Assembly (NCBI GenBank): GCA_003219695.1
Contig: QHQA01000014.1
Span: forward strand, 26,081 to 90,080
Length of the DNA: 64,000 nucleotides
Direction of reading: 5' to 3'
DNA from: Verrucomicrobiota bacterium
GTDB taxonomy: Bacteria > Verrucomicrobiota > Verrucomicrobiia > Chthoniobacterales > UBA10450
Of the stretch, positions 16,642 to 25,608 are shown piece by piece. The position numbers were made by a program, and so were the translations under genes. Positions within the stretch are counted from its first letter, which is position 1. The number at the start of each line of letters is the position of its first letter. Below the pieces are notes generated by a model, which made no database searches, was not told the origin of the DNA, and was given only the letters and a program-made list of their open reading frames with translations.

Positions 16642-18556
16642 CAGTAAGAATAGAGACCACAGCGTCGGCGACTTCCTGGCTGGTCACAGCTTTCATGCAT
16701 CGAAAATCAATCGGGCATTCGCGGAGGAAACACGGGCTGCATTCGACGTGGTGCCGCAGGACAATGTGACCGGTGCCGAGCGGCTCGGTCAGCCGCGGTT
16801 CGGTAGAACCGAAAATGGCGACCACTGGCACGCCCAGCAACGCGGCCAGATGCATCGTGCCTGTGTCGTTGGTCAACAGTAAGCGGCATTGCCGCAGTTC
16901 GTCGATAAGCTGATCGAGAGTGGTTTGGCCGATCCGGTTCACGCAATGGTTGCCGATCACAGCTCCAATCTTCTCGCCTATGGCCGCGTCGATGTTGGTG
17001 CCGAATAAAATCCACTGCGCCGGTGTTTGCGCGCCAATCTGTGCAGCTGCCTCCGCAAAGCGCTCCGGCAGCCAGCGTTTCGCCGGGCCGTACTCCGCGC
17101 CCGGACAGAGACCGATTTTGGAGGTTTGAGGTTTGAGGTTTGATGTTTCACGAAGGCGTTGGGCGTTGAGCGTTGAGCGTTGAGCGTTGAGCGTTTCCGC
17201 GCCGCAGTCGCCCGCGATCCGAAGAAATCGCAACGAATGATGCTCTGGCGGACCCGGTTTTCGCGGCTGGGGCGGGATTTGATTCAGCAGCCACCTTCTC
17301 CAATGTCCGCGATAACCAACCCTGCGCGGAATTCCGCTCAGCCAGGATTCAAGAGCGACCCGCAGCGAGTTTGGAAAAAGAATCGCTGCGTCAAAAGGCG
17401 CTCGTAGTCTAAGCAATCGGACGACGGAAAGAAGCGAACCATTCGGCAAAGGAACGATGTCGTCCACTTCTGGAACGAGCTTCCACACCGGCGCAATGTT
17501 CGCGGGCGCGGCAATTGTTACCTGCGCGTCGGGACGGCCGTTCTTGATCGCGCAAACTGTTGGCACGCTCATCACGGCGTCGCCCAGCCAGTTGCTTGAA
17601 CGAACAAGAATTCGGAATGGCTTGAGATCGCGGGCGGAAATTCCCGGTGGCAAATGGACGCCGCGTTTGTAGTGCGCAAGAAGAAAATTGGGTCGCGGGG
17701 TTTTCCACCGGCTATGCACCCAAAACCAATCTTCCGGCGCGAGGCGAATTTGTTGCTCGATGGTCTCGTTTATTTTCGATGTGAGCTCCGCGATCGAAGC
17801 GCTGGCCCGGTCAAAGCGCTCGGTAAAAACCATGCGCCAGCGCGCTGGAGCCGTCGTGTAAACTGCAGCGGCGATCACCGCCGAGCGGGTGCGCTTGGCG
17901 AGCACGCCAGGCAGGGGCGAAGTGGACGCGAGCCTTCCGAAAAAGGGCGTCCAAAGCCCGTGATCGCCTGCGTGTTGATCGGACAACACGCCGACACCGC
18001 CACCGGATCGCAGCAGATCAATTACCGGCTCAAATCCATCGTGGCGGTCGAACAGTTCCAGGCCCGTTTGGCTGCGGGTTCGGCGCACATGCTCGTCAAT
18101 GAAACGATTGCCGAGTCCCTGATAGACACTGGCGTTTCGCACGAACCCGACGAACTTCGGCATCAATTGCGCAAATAATTCCCATGTTCCCAGATGACTT
18201 AAAACGAGCACGACCGGAACGCCCGCGCGAAATTCGCGGGCCATGGCCTCAATATTCTCAACCGTCACTCGCTCGAGGATTTTCTCGGGCCGCATTTGGG
18301 TGAGTTTAATACTGCAAAGCAGGTTTGCGCCGAGCCGCCGAAAATGGCGGCGCACAAGGCGGCGCAACTCGAGCGGCGACTTTTCATTGGCAAATGCAAT
18401 TGCAACATTGCGTTTGGCCAGGCACCGATATTTCCCGGATATAAGCCACGCGCAAAAGCCGAGGAATTGTCCAAAAGCAAAGAGAAACCGCAACGGCATC
18501 GCAGCGGCAATGGCCGACCCTGCGCGATAAAGAAGATAAACGGCAAAATCGAGCAT
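16625..18556 (-). CDS. LpxL/HtrB-like lipid A acyltransferase fused to ADP-heptose:LPS heptosyltransferase (WaaF-like)
   Basis: ORF 16625..18649 (674 aa). N-terminal half: VVLVLSHLGTWELFAQL, LSDQHAGDHGLWTPFFGR, WFWVHSRWK. C-terminal half: VRSSNWLGDAVMSVPTV, GLCPGAEYGPAKRWL, LLTNDTGTMHLAALLGVPVVAIFGSTEP, CSPCFLRECPIDFRCM (GT9). Confidence 0.9.
   Translation of the reverse strand: MLDFAVYLLYRAGSAIAAAMPLRFLFAFGQFLGFCAWLISGKYRCLAKRNVAIAFANEKSPLELRRLVRRHFRRLGANLLCSIKLTQMRPEKILERVTVENIEAMAREFRAGVPVVLVLSHLGTWELFAQLMPKFVGFVRNASVYQGLGNRFIDEHVRRTRSQTGLELFDRHDGFEPVIDLLRSGGGVGVLSDQHAGDHGLWTPFFGRLASTSPLPGVLAKRTRSAVIAAAVYTTAPARWRMVFTERFDRASASIAELTSKINETIEQQIRLAPEDWFWVHSRWKTPRPNFLLAHYKRGVHLPPGISARDLKPFRILVRSSNWLGDAVMSVPTVCAIKNGRPDAQVTIAAPANIAPVWKLVPEVDDIVPLPNGSLLSVVRLLRLRAPFDAAILFPNSLRVALESWLSGIPRRVGYRGHWRRWLLNQIPPQPRKPGPPEHHSLRFLRIAGDCGAETLNAQRSTLNAQRLRETSNLKPQTSKIGLCPGAEYGPAKRWLPERFAEAAAQIGAQTPAQWILFGTNIDAAIGEKIGAVIGNHCVNRIGQTTLDQLIDELRQCRLLLTNDTGTMHLAALLGVPVVAIFGSTEPRLTEPLGTGHIVLRHHVECSPCFLRECPIDFRCMKAVTSQEVADAVVSILTGKFEI
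17121..17196. repeat. heptamer-type tandem repeats (GAGGTTT)n and (GAGCGTT)n inside the WaaF domain
   Basis: gaggtttgaggtttgaggtttgatgttt then gttgagcgttgagcgttgagcgttgagcgtt; same motifs at 32438-32530. Confidence 0.9.
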
Positions 18557-18627
18557 TACGAAACTGGCGACATCGCCGGATGGCGCGTGCAGGGTAGATT
18601 TGCCTGGGGCTGGCTTCAACCAATATA

Positions 18628-21036
18628 ATGTGCCCGGTGTCGCCGCCATTTTCCTCTTATTCTAACCCCGATTTTGCGCGCGCTATCTCGCAGAAAGTCG
18701 GACATGGCCGGTTTCTTGTCATTGGAGGCAACCCTCGGGAGCTTGGACCCCAATTTGCTGAAGCGAAAAGAGAAGCTGAGGTGTGGTCTTCTGACGAGCT
18801 CGCTTCAAAGCTGAGTCAGTACGAAGGCGCAGCTCGCTTTGAAACTGCGGCTTGGTTCTATCCTGCGGGAGCAAACGAGGACGAGCCAGTGGCGGAAGCG
18901 CTCACACGTTGCTCAGACAGCGTCATCCTCCTTCCCGGTCCGGGCGCTGACGCTGCGAGGCGCCGTCCTGAACTCGTTCAGTGTTTCGTGCGCCTCGGAT
19001 TTGTGCCCGATTACGAATGCGACGTCACAGACCTGAGCCCGGCGGCCGTTTGTCTCCGCCAGCTGCCGAGCAAGGTAACCGGCGAGTTCGTTGCTGCTGC
19101 GGAGACGGCTTTTGCCAGATTCAACAGGCAAGTAGCCGTGCTGCGGCGAACACTCGAAATCCGCGCCTCCGAACTGGAAGCAGCGCATCGTCATATCGCC
19201 GCTCTGGAGGAAAAGCTCCTCAAACTGAAACAATACCGGCGCGAACTCAGGTTGCTAAGAGAGCAGAGGCAAACCTTGCGCAAATCCCCCGAGCGCAAAA
19301 TGGGCCAGATATTGCTCGCGCCCTATCGTCTTCCGGAGAAACTGGCGAAAACAATCTGGAGAAAATTTCATCAGCAGACGCCAGAGCGTGCGAGATCAAC
19401 TGCACCAAGCGAATACCAGAAGTGGTTCGAGCAACATCGTGCGAGCGCGCAGGAGCTGAAGCAGATGCGGAATGAGTCGCGCGCGTTCGCCTCGCAGCCG
19501 CTCATCAGTGTCATCACGCCCGTGTTTGATACTCCGGTGGACCGCCTTGAGGAAGCGGTCAAATCAGTGCTGGCTCAGGCGTATGAAAATTGGGAACTCC
19601 TGTTAGCCGATGACGGATCGACTGATCCAGACCTGCTGCGCATTCTGCCGCGCATCGCCGCGCGCGACCGGCGCATCGTCCTGGCAAGCCTCGGAAAACA
19701 CGAAGGCATTTCGGCGGCGTCAAATCATGGACTCGCGCTCGCCCGTGGGGAGTGGGTCACTTTCCTTGATCACGATGATGTCCTCGAACCCGATGCGCTT
19801 TTCCGCCTCGTGGAGCTTTTGCAAACGCGTCCCGATGGAGATCTAATTTATTCCGACGAAGACAAGCTAGGCGAGGATGGATTGGAAGCGCCGTTGTTCA
19901 AGCCGGATTGGTCGCCTGATTTTTTCCTCTCCTACAGTTATCTGGGTCATCTGACCGCAGTGCGCCGCGACTTGGTGCAGAAAGCCGGCGGATTCCGTTC
20001 CCAGTTCGATAGTGCACAGGACTTCGATCTTTTCTTCCGCGTGATCGAGCGGACCAACCGAATTCATCATATTCCACGTGTGCTCTATCATTGGCGGCGC
20101 AGCGAAAGCTCCAGCGCAAACAGTGTCCGCCAAAAACCGGGGCAGCTGGAAACCTCGCGGCTTGCAATCGAAGATCACCTGAAACGCCGGGGCGAGCCCG
20201 CCCACGTGAGCGTGGACTGGCGCACCCACGCTTTCTGTGTGAGACGCGAGCTCTCGGAGGCGACCAAAATTTCTCTCATCGTTCCGAGTTACCACGGATC
20301 GGAGTCGCTCGCCCGATGCGTGGAAAGTATCACCAGCAAAACAAGCTACCCGAACTATGAGATCGTGATCGTCGAGAGCCGCGACAAATCTCCGGCGACC
20401 GCCACCCCGTTCCTACATCGTTTGCTGCGTCTCTCGGGCGCGCCGAATGATTCTGCAGCCAAAAATTACGCAGCCGAGCAAACCGACGGCCCATGGCTTC
20501 TTTTCATGGACGACAACATCGAAGTAATCGATCCCGAGTGGCTGACGATCATGGCTGAGCATGTTCAGCGGGCAGAAGTCGGCGCCGTGGGAGCTCGGTT
20601 GCTGAACCCGAGCGGCACGATCGAGCACGCGGGAATTGTGGTCGGCGTAAATAGAACCGCGCAGTCGGCCTTTCGCGGGTTTCCAGCTGAAGATCCGGGG
20701 GCAAACCGGCAATTACAGGTGACCCGCAATTGCAGCGGGGTATCGACCGCGTGCATGCTCACGCGCCGCGGAGTTTTTCAGCAGGTGGCTGGATTCGACG
20801 AAAGCCTCTCAGGCGCGCTCGCCGATGTTGATCTTTGCCTTAAGATGCGCCAGGCAGGTTACCTGATTGTTTACACTCCCTTTGCAAAGCTTTACTGGCA
20901 TGGAAGCTATCCTGACAAAATCGACGCGGGTAACGAGGCGATTGTGCGGGAACGTTGGGCCAGCGTTCTGCAGCGTGATCCTTATTACAATCCAAATCTT
21001 TCTCGCGAACGCGCCGATTTCTCGCTAGGCAAGTAA
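18628..21036 (+). CDS. multidomain family-2 glycosyltransferase with coiled-coil region
   Basis: Two GT2 cores: PLISVITPVFDTPVDRLEEAVKSVLAQAYENWELLLADDGSTD...FLDHDDVLEPDAL and ISLIVPSYHGSESLARCVESI...LLFMDDNIEVIDPEWL. Confidence 0.9.
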   Translation: MCPVSPPFSSYSNPDFARAISQKVGHGRFLVIGGNPRELGPQFAEAKREAEVWSSDELASKLSQYEGAARFETAAWFYPAGANEDEPVAEALTRCSDSVILLPGPGADAARRRPELVQCFVRLGFVPDYECDVTDLSPAAVCLRQLPSKVTGEFVAAAETAFARFNRQVAVLRRTLEIRASELEAAHRHIAALEEKLLKLKQYRRELRLLREQRQTLRKSPERKMGQILLAPYRLPEKLAKTIWRKFHQQTPERARSTAPSEYQKWFEQHRASAQELKQMRNESRAFASQPLISVITPVFDTPVDRLEEAVKSVLAQAYENWELLLADDGSTDPDLLRILPRIAARDRRIVLASLGKHEGISAASNHGLALARGEWVTFLDHDDVLEPDALFRLVELLQTRPDGDLIYSDEDKLGEDGLEAPLFKPDWSPDFFLSYSYLGHLTAVRRDLVQKAGGFRSQFDSAQDFDLFFRVIERTNRIHHIPRVLYHWRRSESSSANSVRQKPGQLETSRLAIEDHLKRRGEPAHVSVDWRTHAFCVRRELSEATKISLIVPSYHGSESLARCVESITSKTSYPNYEIVIVESRDKSPATATPFLHRLLRLSGAPNDSAAKNYAAEQTDGPWLLFMDDNIEVIDPEWLTIMAEHVQRAEVGAVGARLLNPSGTIEHAGIVVGVNRTAQSAFRGFPAEDPGANRQLQVTRNCSGVSTACMLTRRGVFQQVAGFDESLSGALADVDLCLKMRQAGYLIVYTPFAKLYWHGSYPDKIDAGNEAIVRERWASVLQRDPYYNPNLSRERADFSLGK

Positions 21037-21055
21037 CGCTTTTGAAGAGACTGAC

Positions 21056-21802
21056 ATGAATAAGAGCGAAATAAATTTGTGGCCGGGCGTGAGTGAGGCA
21101 GCACGAAATACATTAATCTCGCGCGATTATAAATTGGGCTCTTTGCCACAGCGAGTCGCGCATTCAGGTGTTCCTGCCGGCGAGCTGGCAAAGGCCGACC
21201 GGTCGAGGCCGGAGATAAAGCGTGCCTGGATCCCCGGCGTCGAAATTTTCTCTCGCACAATCCATCCACAGCGTCATCGCGGAGTTTTCGGTGAATTTGT
21301 CCGACGTGACGAGGGAGTCTTGGCTAAAATCGGATTTTGGCCCAGGCAATGGTCGGCGGCGCGCATGTTTGCACCCAGTGCTAAAGGCTTTCATGTGCAT
21401 CCACCCAGTATTCCGCCCGATACGGCCGCCGAGAAATGGCTGCGACGTTTGTTCATTCGCAGGCCCGAGAATTATTCGTTGCGTCGTTATGATGACGAAC
21501 AGTGGGACGTCACGTTTTTTCTCCAGGGACGCGTGGAGATGATTCTGTGCGATGTGCGCACTGGTTTGTCCAAACGCATCATGCGTTTCTTCATCGATGG
21601 CGACAATCACCACAGCAGCAACAATGTGGGAGTGGTCGTTCCACCCGGGGTTGCGCACGCCATTCGCGTAGAAGGGTCGGAAGACGTGGTCATGGTTTAC
21701 GGGACGAGCACCGTTTTTCATCCCGAATTCGAGGGACGTATTGCGAGCGAAGTCGAGACGGCGGAGTTGCCCGAGGCGTGGCGGGAATTTCTTGGGTTGT
21801 AG
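21056..21802 (+). CDS. cupin / RmlC-like protein
   Basis: VDGDNHHSSNNVGVVVPPGVAHAIRVEGSEDVVMVYGTSTVFHPEFEG-like cupin C-terminal region (FFIDGDNHHSSNN...). Confidence 0.6.
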   Translation: MNKSEINLWPGVSEAARNTLISRDYKLGSLPQRVAHSGVPAGELAKADRSRPEIKRAWIPGVEIFSRTIHPQRHRGVFGEFVRRDEGVLAKIGFWPRQWSAARMFAPSAKGFHVHPPSIPPDTAAEKWLRRLFIRRPENYSLRRYDDEQWDVTFFLQGRVEMILCDVRTGLSKRIMRFFIDGDNHHSSNNVGVVVPPGVAHAIRVEGSEDVVMVYGTSTVFHPEFEGRIASEVETAELPEAWREFLGL

Positions 21803-21862
21803 CGGCGGTCTATGACCGCCGAAGATGTGGCATAACTACGGCGCTCATAGAGCGCCGCTACA
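21797..21862. repeat. palindromic element TTGTAGCGGCGGTCTATGACCGCCGAA...GGCGCTCATAGAGCGCCGCTACA
   Basis: Outer TGTAGCGGCG/CGCCGCTACA arms, two inner hairpins; related copy at 60369-60435. Confidence 0.85.
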
Positions 21863-21865
21863 CAA

Positions 21866-22555
21866 ATGAAGCGAAGCTTCGATCCCGCTGTGTTGGAAAT
21901 GATGGACCGGCCGCAGCCGGTTTCTCCAGAGCTGGAGCGCGATCTGGCGCGAATTCGGCAATTCAATCGCTGGTTCGGAAGTTATCGTTTGATTTTGCGC
22001 TTTATGCGGCGGTGGATCGAGCCGGGCGCTCGCAGGCGCATCGTCGATCTTGCGACTGGCTCGGGTGATATTCCGCGATTGATTGCTGATTATGCTCGGA
22101 AAATTGGCGCGCAACTGGAGATCGACGCTGTGGATCGCCAATCTGCGACACTGGAAATCGCCAAGAAATTGAGCGCCGGGTACCCAGAAATTTCCTATCA
22201 CGAAGCCAACATTCTCGAATGGAACTCTGCCGAGGGTTACGACGTTGTGCTTTGCACCCTTACGTTGCATCACTTTAGCGATGAAGACGCGGTGCGGCTT
22301 TTGCGACAATGCCACCAGTTATCGCGGCAATTTGTTCTTATATCGGACTTGCGACGTGGATTCCTACTTAAAGCCGGCGTTTATCTTTTGACTGCGCTGA
22401 TCTTCCGGGAGCCAATGACACGCTACGATGCGCGCCTTTCCGCTGCACGCGCATTTTCATTTTCAGAAATGCGCGATCTCGCGTTGCGTGCTGGCTGGCA
22501 AAATTTCGGGCACGAAAAATTCCGCTTCGCGCGGCAGGCAATCTGGCTGGAATGA
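21866..22555 (+). CDS. class I SAM-dependent methyltransferase
   Basis: IVDLATGSGDIPRLIADYA, YDVVLCTLTLHHFSDEDAVRLLRQC. Confidence 0.85.
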   Translation: MKRSFDPAVLEMMDRPQPVSPELERDLARIRQFNRWFGSYRLILRFMRRWIEPGARRRIVDLATGSGDIPRLIADYARKIGAQLEIDAVDRQSATLEIAKKLSAGYPEISYHEANILEWNSAEGYDVVLCTLTLHHFSDEDAVRLLRQCHQLSRQFVLISDLRRGFLLKAGVYLLTALIFREPMTRYDARLSAARAFSFSEMRDLALRAGWQNFGHEKFRFARQAIWLE

Positions 22556-22634
22556 ATTGATTTAGAGCGAACACTCGCTTCCCTTTGGAGTGGCCAGATA
22601 GTTTCTTGAAAATTCGGCGTCGGGGAGTAATGAA

Positions 22635-24056
22635 GTGAATCACAGAAAACGAAGGGCGATTATGCCGCTCCTCAAGCCAGACCCGACGTTTTACCCATCG
22701 CCACGACTGGCGATGCAGGCGCCTCCGGAGAGATATGCGTTCGTCGCCGCGCTGAATCCGCCTGGCAACAAGCTCCATGACGCGCTGTTGGTAGTGGATG
22801 TCGATCCTGAGTCGCGCTCGTGTGGCCAGCAGGTCGGCGAAGTCACTATGCCGCAGTTTGGTGATGAGCTGCACCATTTCGGTTGGAACGCGTGCAGCTC
22901 AGCGCTCTGCCCGTATGCGCCGCATCCGCACGTCGAGCGCCGGTATCTAGTTGTGCCTGGGCTGCGGTCGTCGCGGATTCACATCATCGACACGAAGCCG
23001 AATCCGCGAAAACCAAAGATCGTCAAAGTGATCGAACCGGAGGAAGTTTTCGCGCGCACTAACTATTCGCGTCCGCACACTATTCACTGTGGGCCAGAAG
23101 GCATTTATGTAAGTGCGCTCGGAGCGCCCAATGGCGATGGGCCAGGCGGCATTTTCATGCTCGACTGCGAAACGTTCGAGGTTCTTGGTCAATGGGAAGT
23201 AAATCGCGGCCCGCAATTCTTGCATTACGATTTTTGGTGGCATCTGGGATTCGACACACTGCTGAGTAGCGAATGGGGCACACCGAATATGATCGAAAAC
23301 GGGCTGCAACCCGACCTGCTTCTCGGCAGCAAATACGGTCATCAAATGCACGTTTGGGATTTGCGCCGCCGCCGTCACGTGCAAGCGCTCGACCTAGGCA
23401 ATGAGCAGCAAATGGTGCTCGAGATGCGTCCCGCGCATGATCCGACCAAAGCGTATGGCTTTGTCGGCGTGGTCGTTTCGCTAAAAGATTTGTCGGCATC
23501 GGTTTGGCTCTGGCACCGCAGCAACAGCGCTTGGGATTTGAAAAAGGTGATCGAAGTTCCAGCCGAACCTGCTGACCCGGAAAAACTGCCGCCAATGCTT
23601 AAGGATTTTAAGGCGGTGCCGCCGCTCATGTCGGACATCAATTTATCGCTCGACGACAAATTTCTATACGTCTCCTGCTGGGGAACCGGAGAATTCTTAC
23701 AGTATGACGTGTCCGACCCATTCAATCCGAAGAAGACAGGTTCTGTGCGTATAGGCGGAATTGTGAATCGCACGCCGCATCCGAAGAAGCCAGACCAGCC
23801 GCTGGCCGGCGGTCCGCAGATGGTGGAAGTGAGCCGTGATGCCAAACGCATCTATTTCACGAATTCGCTCTATGCGGCATGGGACGAGCAATTCTATCCC
23901 GATGGCGTCGGCAGTTGGATGGTGAAACTCGACGCCGGCCGCGACGGCGGCATCGCGTTTGATGAAGACTTTTTCGTGGAAAGCAACGATTATCGAGTGC
24001 ATCAAGTTCGCCTCGAAGGAGGCGATTCCTCGAGCGATTCGTTTTGCTTTCCGTGA
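22635..24056 (+). CDS. selenium-binding protein 56 family / methanethiol oxidase
   Basis: 473 aa; HHFGWNACSSALCPYAPHPHVERRYLVVPGLRSSRIHIIDTKPNPRKPKIVKVIEP, DINLSLDDKFLYVSCWGTGEFLQYDVSDPFNPKKTG. Confidence 0.93.
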   Translation: MNHRKRRAIMPLLKPDPTFYPSPRLAMQAPPERYAFVAALNPPGNKLHDALLVVDVDPESRSCGQQVGEVTMPQFGDELHHFGWNACSSALCPYAPHPHVERRYLVVPGLRSSRIHIIDTKPNPRKPKIVKVIEPEEVFARTNYSRPHTIHCGPEGIYVSALGAPNGDGPGGIFMLDCETFEVLGQWEVNRGPQFLHYDFWWHLGFDTLLSSEWGTPNMIENGLQPDLLLGSKYGHQMHVWDLRRRRHVQALDLGNEQQMVLEMRPAHDPTKAYGFVGVVVSLKDLSASVWLWHRSNSAWDLKKVIEVPAEPADPEKLPPMLKDFKAVPPLMSDINLSLDDKFLYVSCWGTGEFLQYDVSDPFNPKKTGSVRIGGIVNRTPHPKKPDQPLAGGPQMVEVSRDAKRIYFTNSLYAAWDEQFYPDGVGSWMVKLDAGRDGGIAFDEDFFVESNDYRVHQVRLEGGDSSSDSFCFP

Positions 24057-24712
24057 GTGGCTTCTGGCCGTGGCTGGCGATCTTTGGGCTGGGCATTTTT
24101 CATGGGATCAATCCTGCCATGGGATGGTTGTTTGCAGTGGCGCTCGGACTACAGGAGCAGAAGCGCGCAGCAGTGCTTCGCGCACTTCCGCCAATCGTGC
24201 TGGGGCACGCGCTGTCGATCGGCTTGATCATCGCCGCCGTTCTTGTGGCCCGAATTAGTTTGCCGCACCGAGCTCTAAAGATTGCCGCTGCCGCGATCCT
24301 GTTTGCCTTTGGCTTGTATCGACTCTTTCGGTCGCGCCATCCCAACTGGGTCGGCATGCGAGTTGGTTTTGGCGATTTGACGCTGTGGTCCTTTATCATG
24401 GCATCAGCACACGGCGCAGGGCTGATGCTCGTCCCATTCTTTTTGGGATCGCCGGCTGCGCAGTTCACGCATCAAGTTGGTTCGCACAACCGACATGAAC
24501 ACGTGTCGGGATTCGCGAATTTTAGCACGCCGTCGCTACTGACGGCTTCAGTCGCAGTTCACACGTTGGGATATCTTCTGATGACGGCTCTGGTGGCGAT
24601 TTTAGTTTACGAAAAACTTGGAGTCGGCATGTTACGCCGCGCGTGGTTCAACATCGATTTGGTCTGGATGCTCGCGCTGACGTTCACCGGCGGATTTATT
24701 CTCTTCCTTTGA
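24044..24712 (+). CDS. integral membrane protein, overlaps SBP56 stop by 13 nt
   Basis: 222 aa, multiple TM; GIFHGINPAMGWLFAVALGLQEQ, ASAHGAGLMLVPFF. Confidence 0.75.
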   Translation: MLSVSGFWPWLAIFGLGIFHGINPAMGWLFAVALGLQEQKRAAVLRALPPIVLGHALSIGLIIAAVLVARISLPHRALKIAAAAILFAFGLYRLFRSRHPNWVGMRVGFGDLTLWSFIMASAHGAGLMLVPFFLGSPAAQFTHQVGSHNRHEHVSGFANFSTPSLLTASVAVHTLGYLLMTALVAILVYEKLGVGMLRRAWFNIDLVWMLALTFTGGFILFL

Positions 24713-24762
24713 TTTGCGGCCGCCTGCGTAATTGCATTTCATGATTCGCGCACCGTACGGAG

Positions 24763-25608
24763 TTGGATAAAGCTGGCGGCGTGAAAATTCTCACGATGAT
24801 CGCGCAGGCGCAGGCGCAGCCGCATGCAAAGAAACGCGTGCTCGTACCGACCATGGGCGCTTTGCACAAGGCGCATGCTGAGTTGATTCACGTGGCGCGT
24901 GAGCATGCCGGCCACGACGGCGAAGTGGCGGTCAGTATCTTTGTGAATCCGCTACAGTTTGAACCGGGAAGTGATTACGAGCGGTATCCGCGGCCGGAAA
25001 AAGCAGACGAGGAATTTTGTCAAAAGGCAGGGGTCGATCTCTTGTTCCGTCCGAGTGTTGCCGAAATGTATGCTGGCGATCGCTCGGTATTTATCGATGC
25101 ATCCTCTCTTGCAAACACACTGGAGGGCAGATCACGCCCTGGCCATTTCCGCGGTGTTTGCACAGTCGTGGCGAAGTTGTTCAATATTCTTTCGCCGGAC
25201 GCGGCGTTGTTTGGCGAAAAAGACTTTCAGCAACTGGCGATCGTCCGGCGGATGGTGCGCGATCTCAATTTCAAGATCGACATCGTCGCTGTGCCCACTG
25301 TTCGCGAGGAAGACGGACTGGCTTACAGTTCGCGCAACCAATATTTGACTGTGCAAGAACGGAAACAGGCGCCGGTTTTGTACCAGGCATTACGCGCAGC
25401 GGCAAACGCCGGCAAAAAATCCGCTGCAGATGTTGTCGCTATTGCGCGCAAGGTCATCGGGGAAGCGCCGCTGGCCCGGATCGATTATGTTGAAGTCGTC
25501 GATGCGGAAAACTTGCAACCGGTTGAGAGGGTTGGGCTAAATTCCGTGCTCCTCCTGGCGGTGTTCTTCGGCAAGACTCGTTTGATCGATAATATCCGGC
25601 TGTCATGA
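24763..25608 (+). CDS. panC: pantoate--beta-alanine ligase
   Basis: VPTMGALHKAHAELI, SIFVNPLQFEPGSDYERYPR, GEKDFQQLAIVRRMV, GLAYSSRNQYL. Confidence 0.95.
   Translation: MDKAGGVKILTMIAQAQAQPHAKKRVLVPTMGALHKAHAELIHVAREHAGHDGEVAVSIFVNPLQFEPGSDYERYPRPEKADEEFCQKAGVDLLFRPSVAEMYAGDRSVFIDASSLANTLEGRSRPGHFRGVCTVVAKLFNILSPDAALFGEKDFQQLAIVRRMVRDLNFKIDIVAVPTVREEDGLAYSSRNQYLTVQERKQAPVLYQALRAAANAGKKSAADVVAIARKVIGEAPLARIDYVEVVDAENLQPVERVGLNSVLLLAVFFGKTRLIDNIRLS

Noticed and set aside
17121-17196. Short tandem repeats considered as CRISPR
   Set aside because: Units of 7 bp without spacers; no cas genes in the window.
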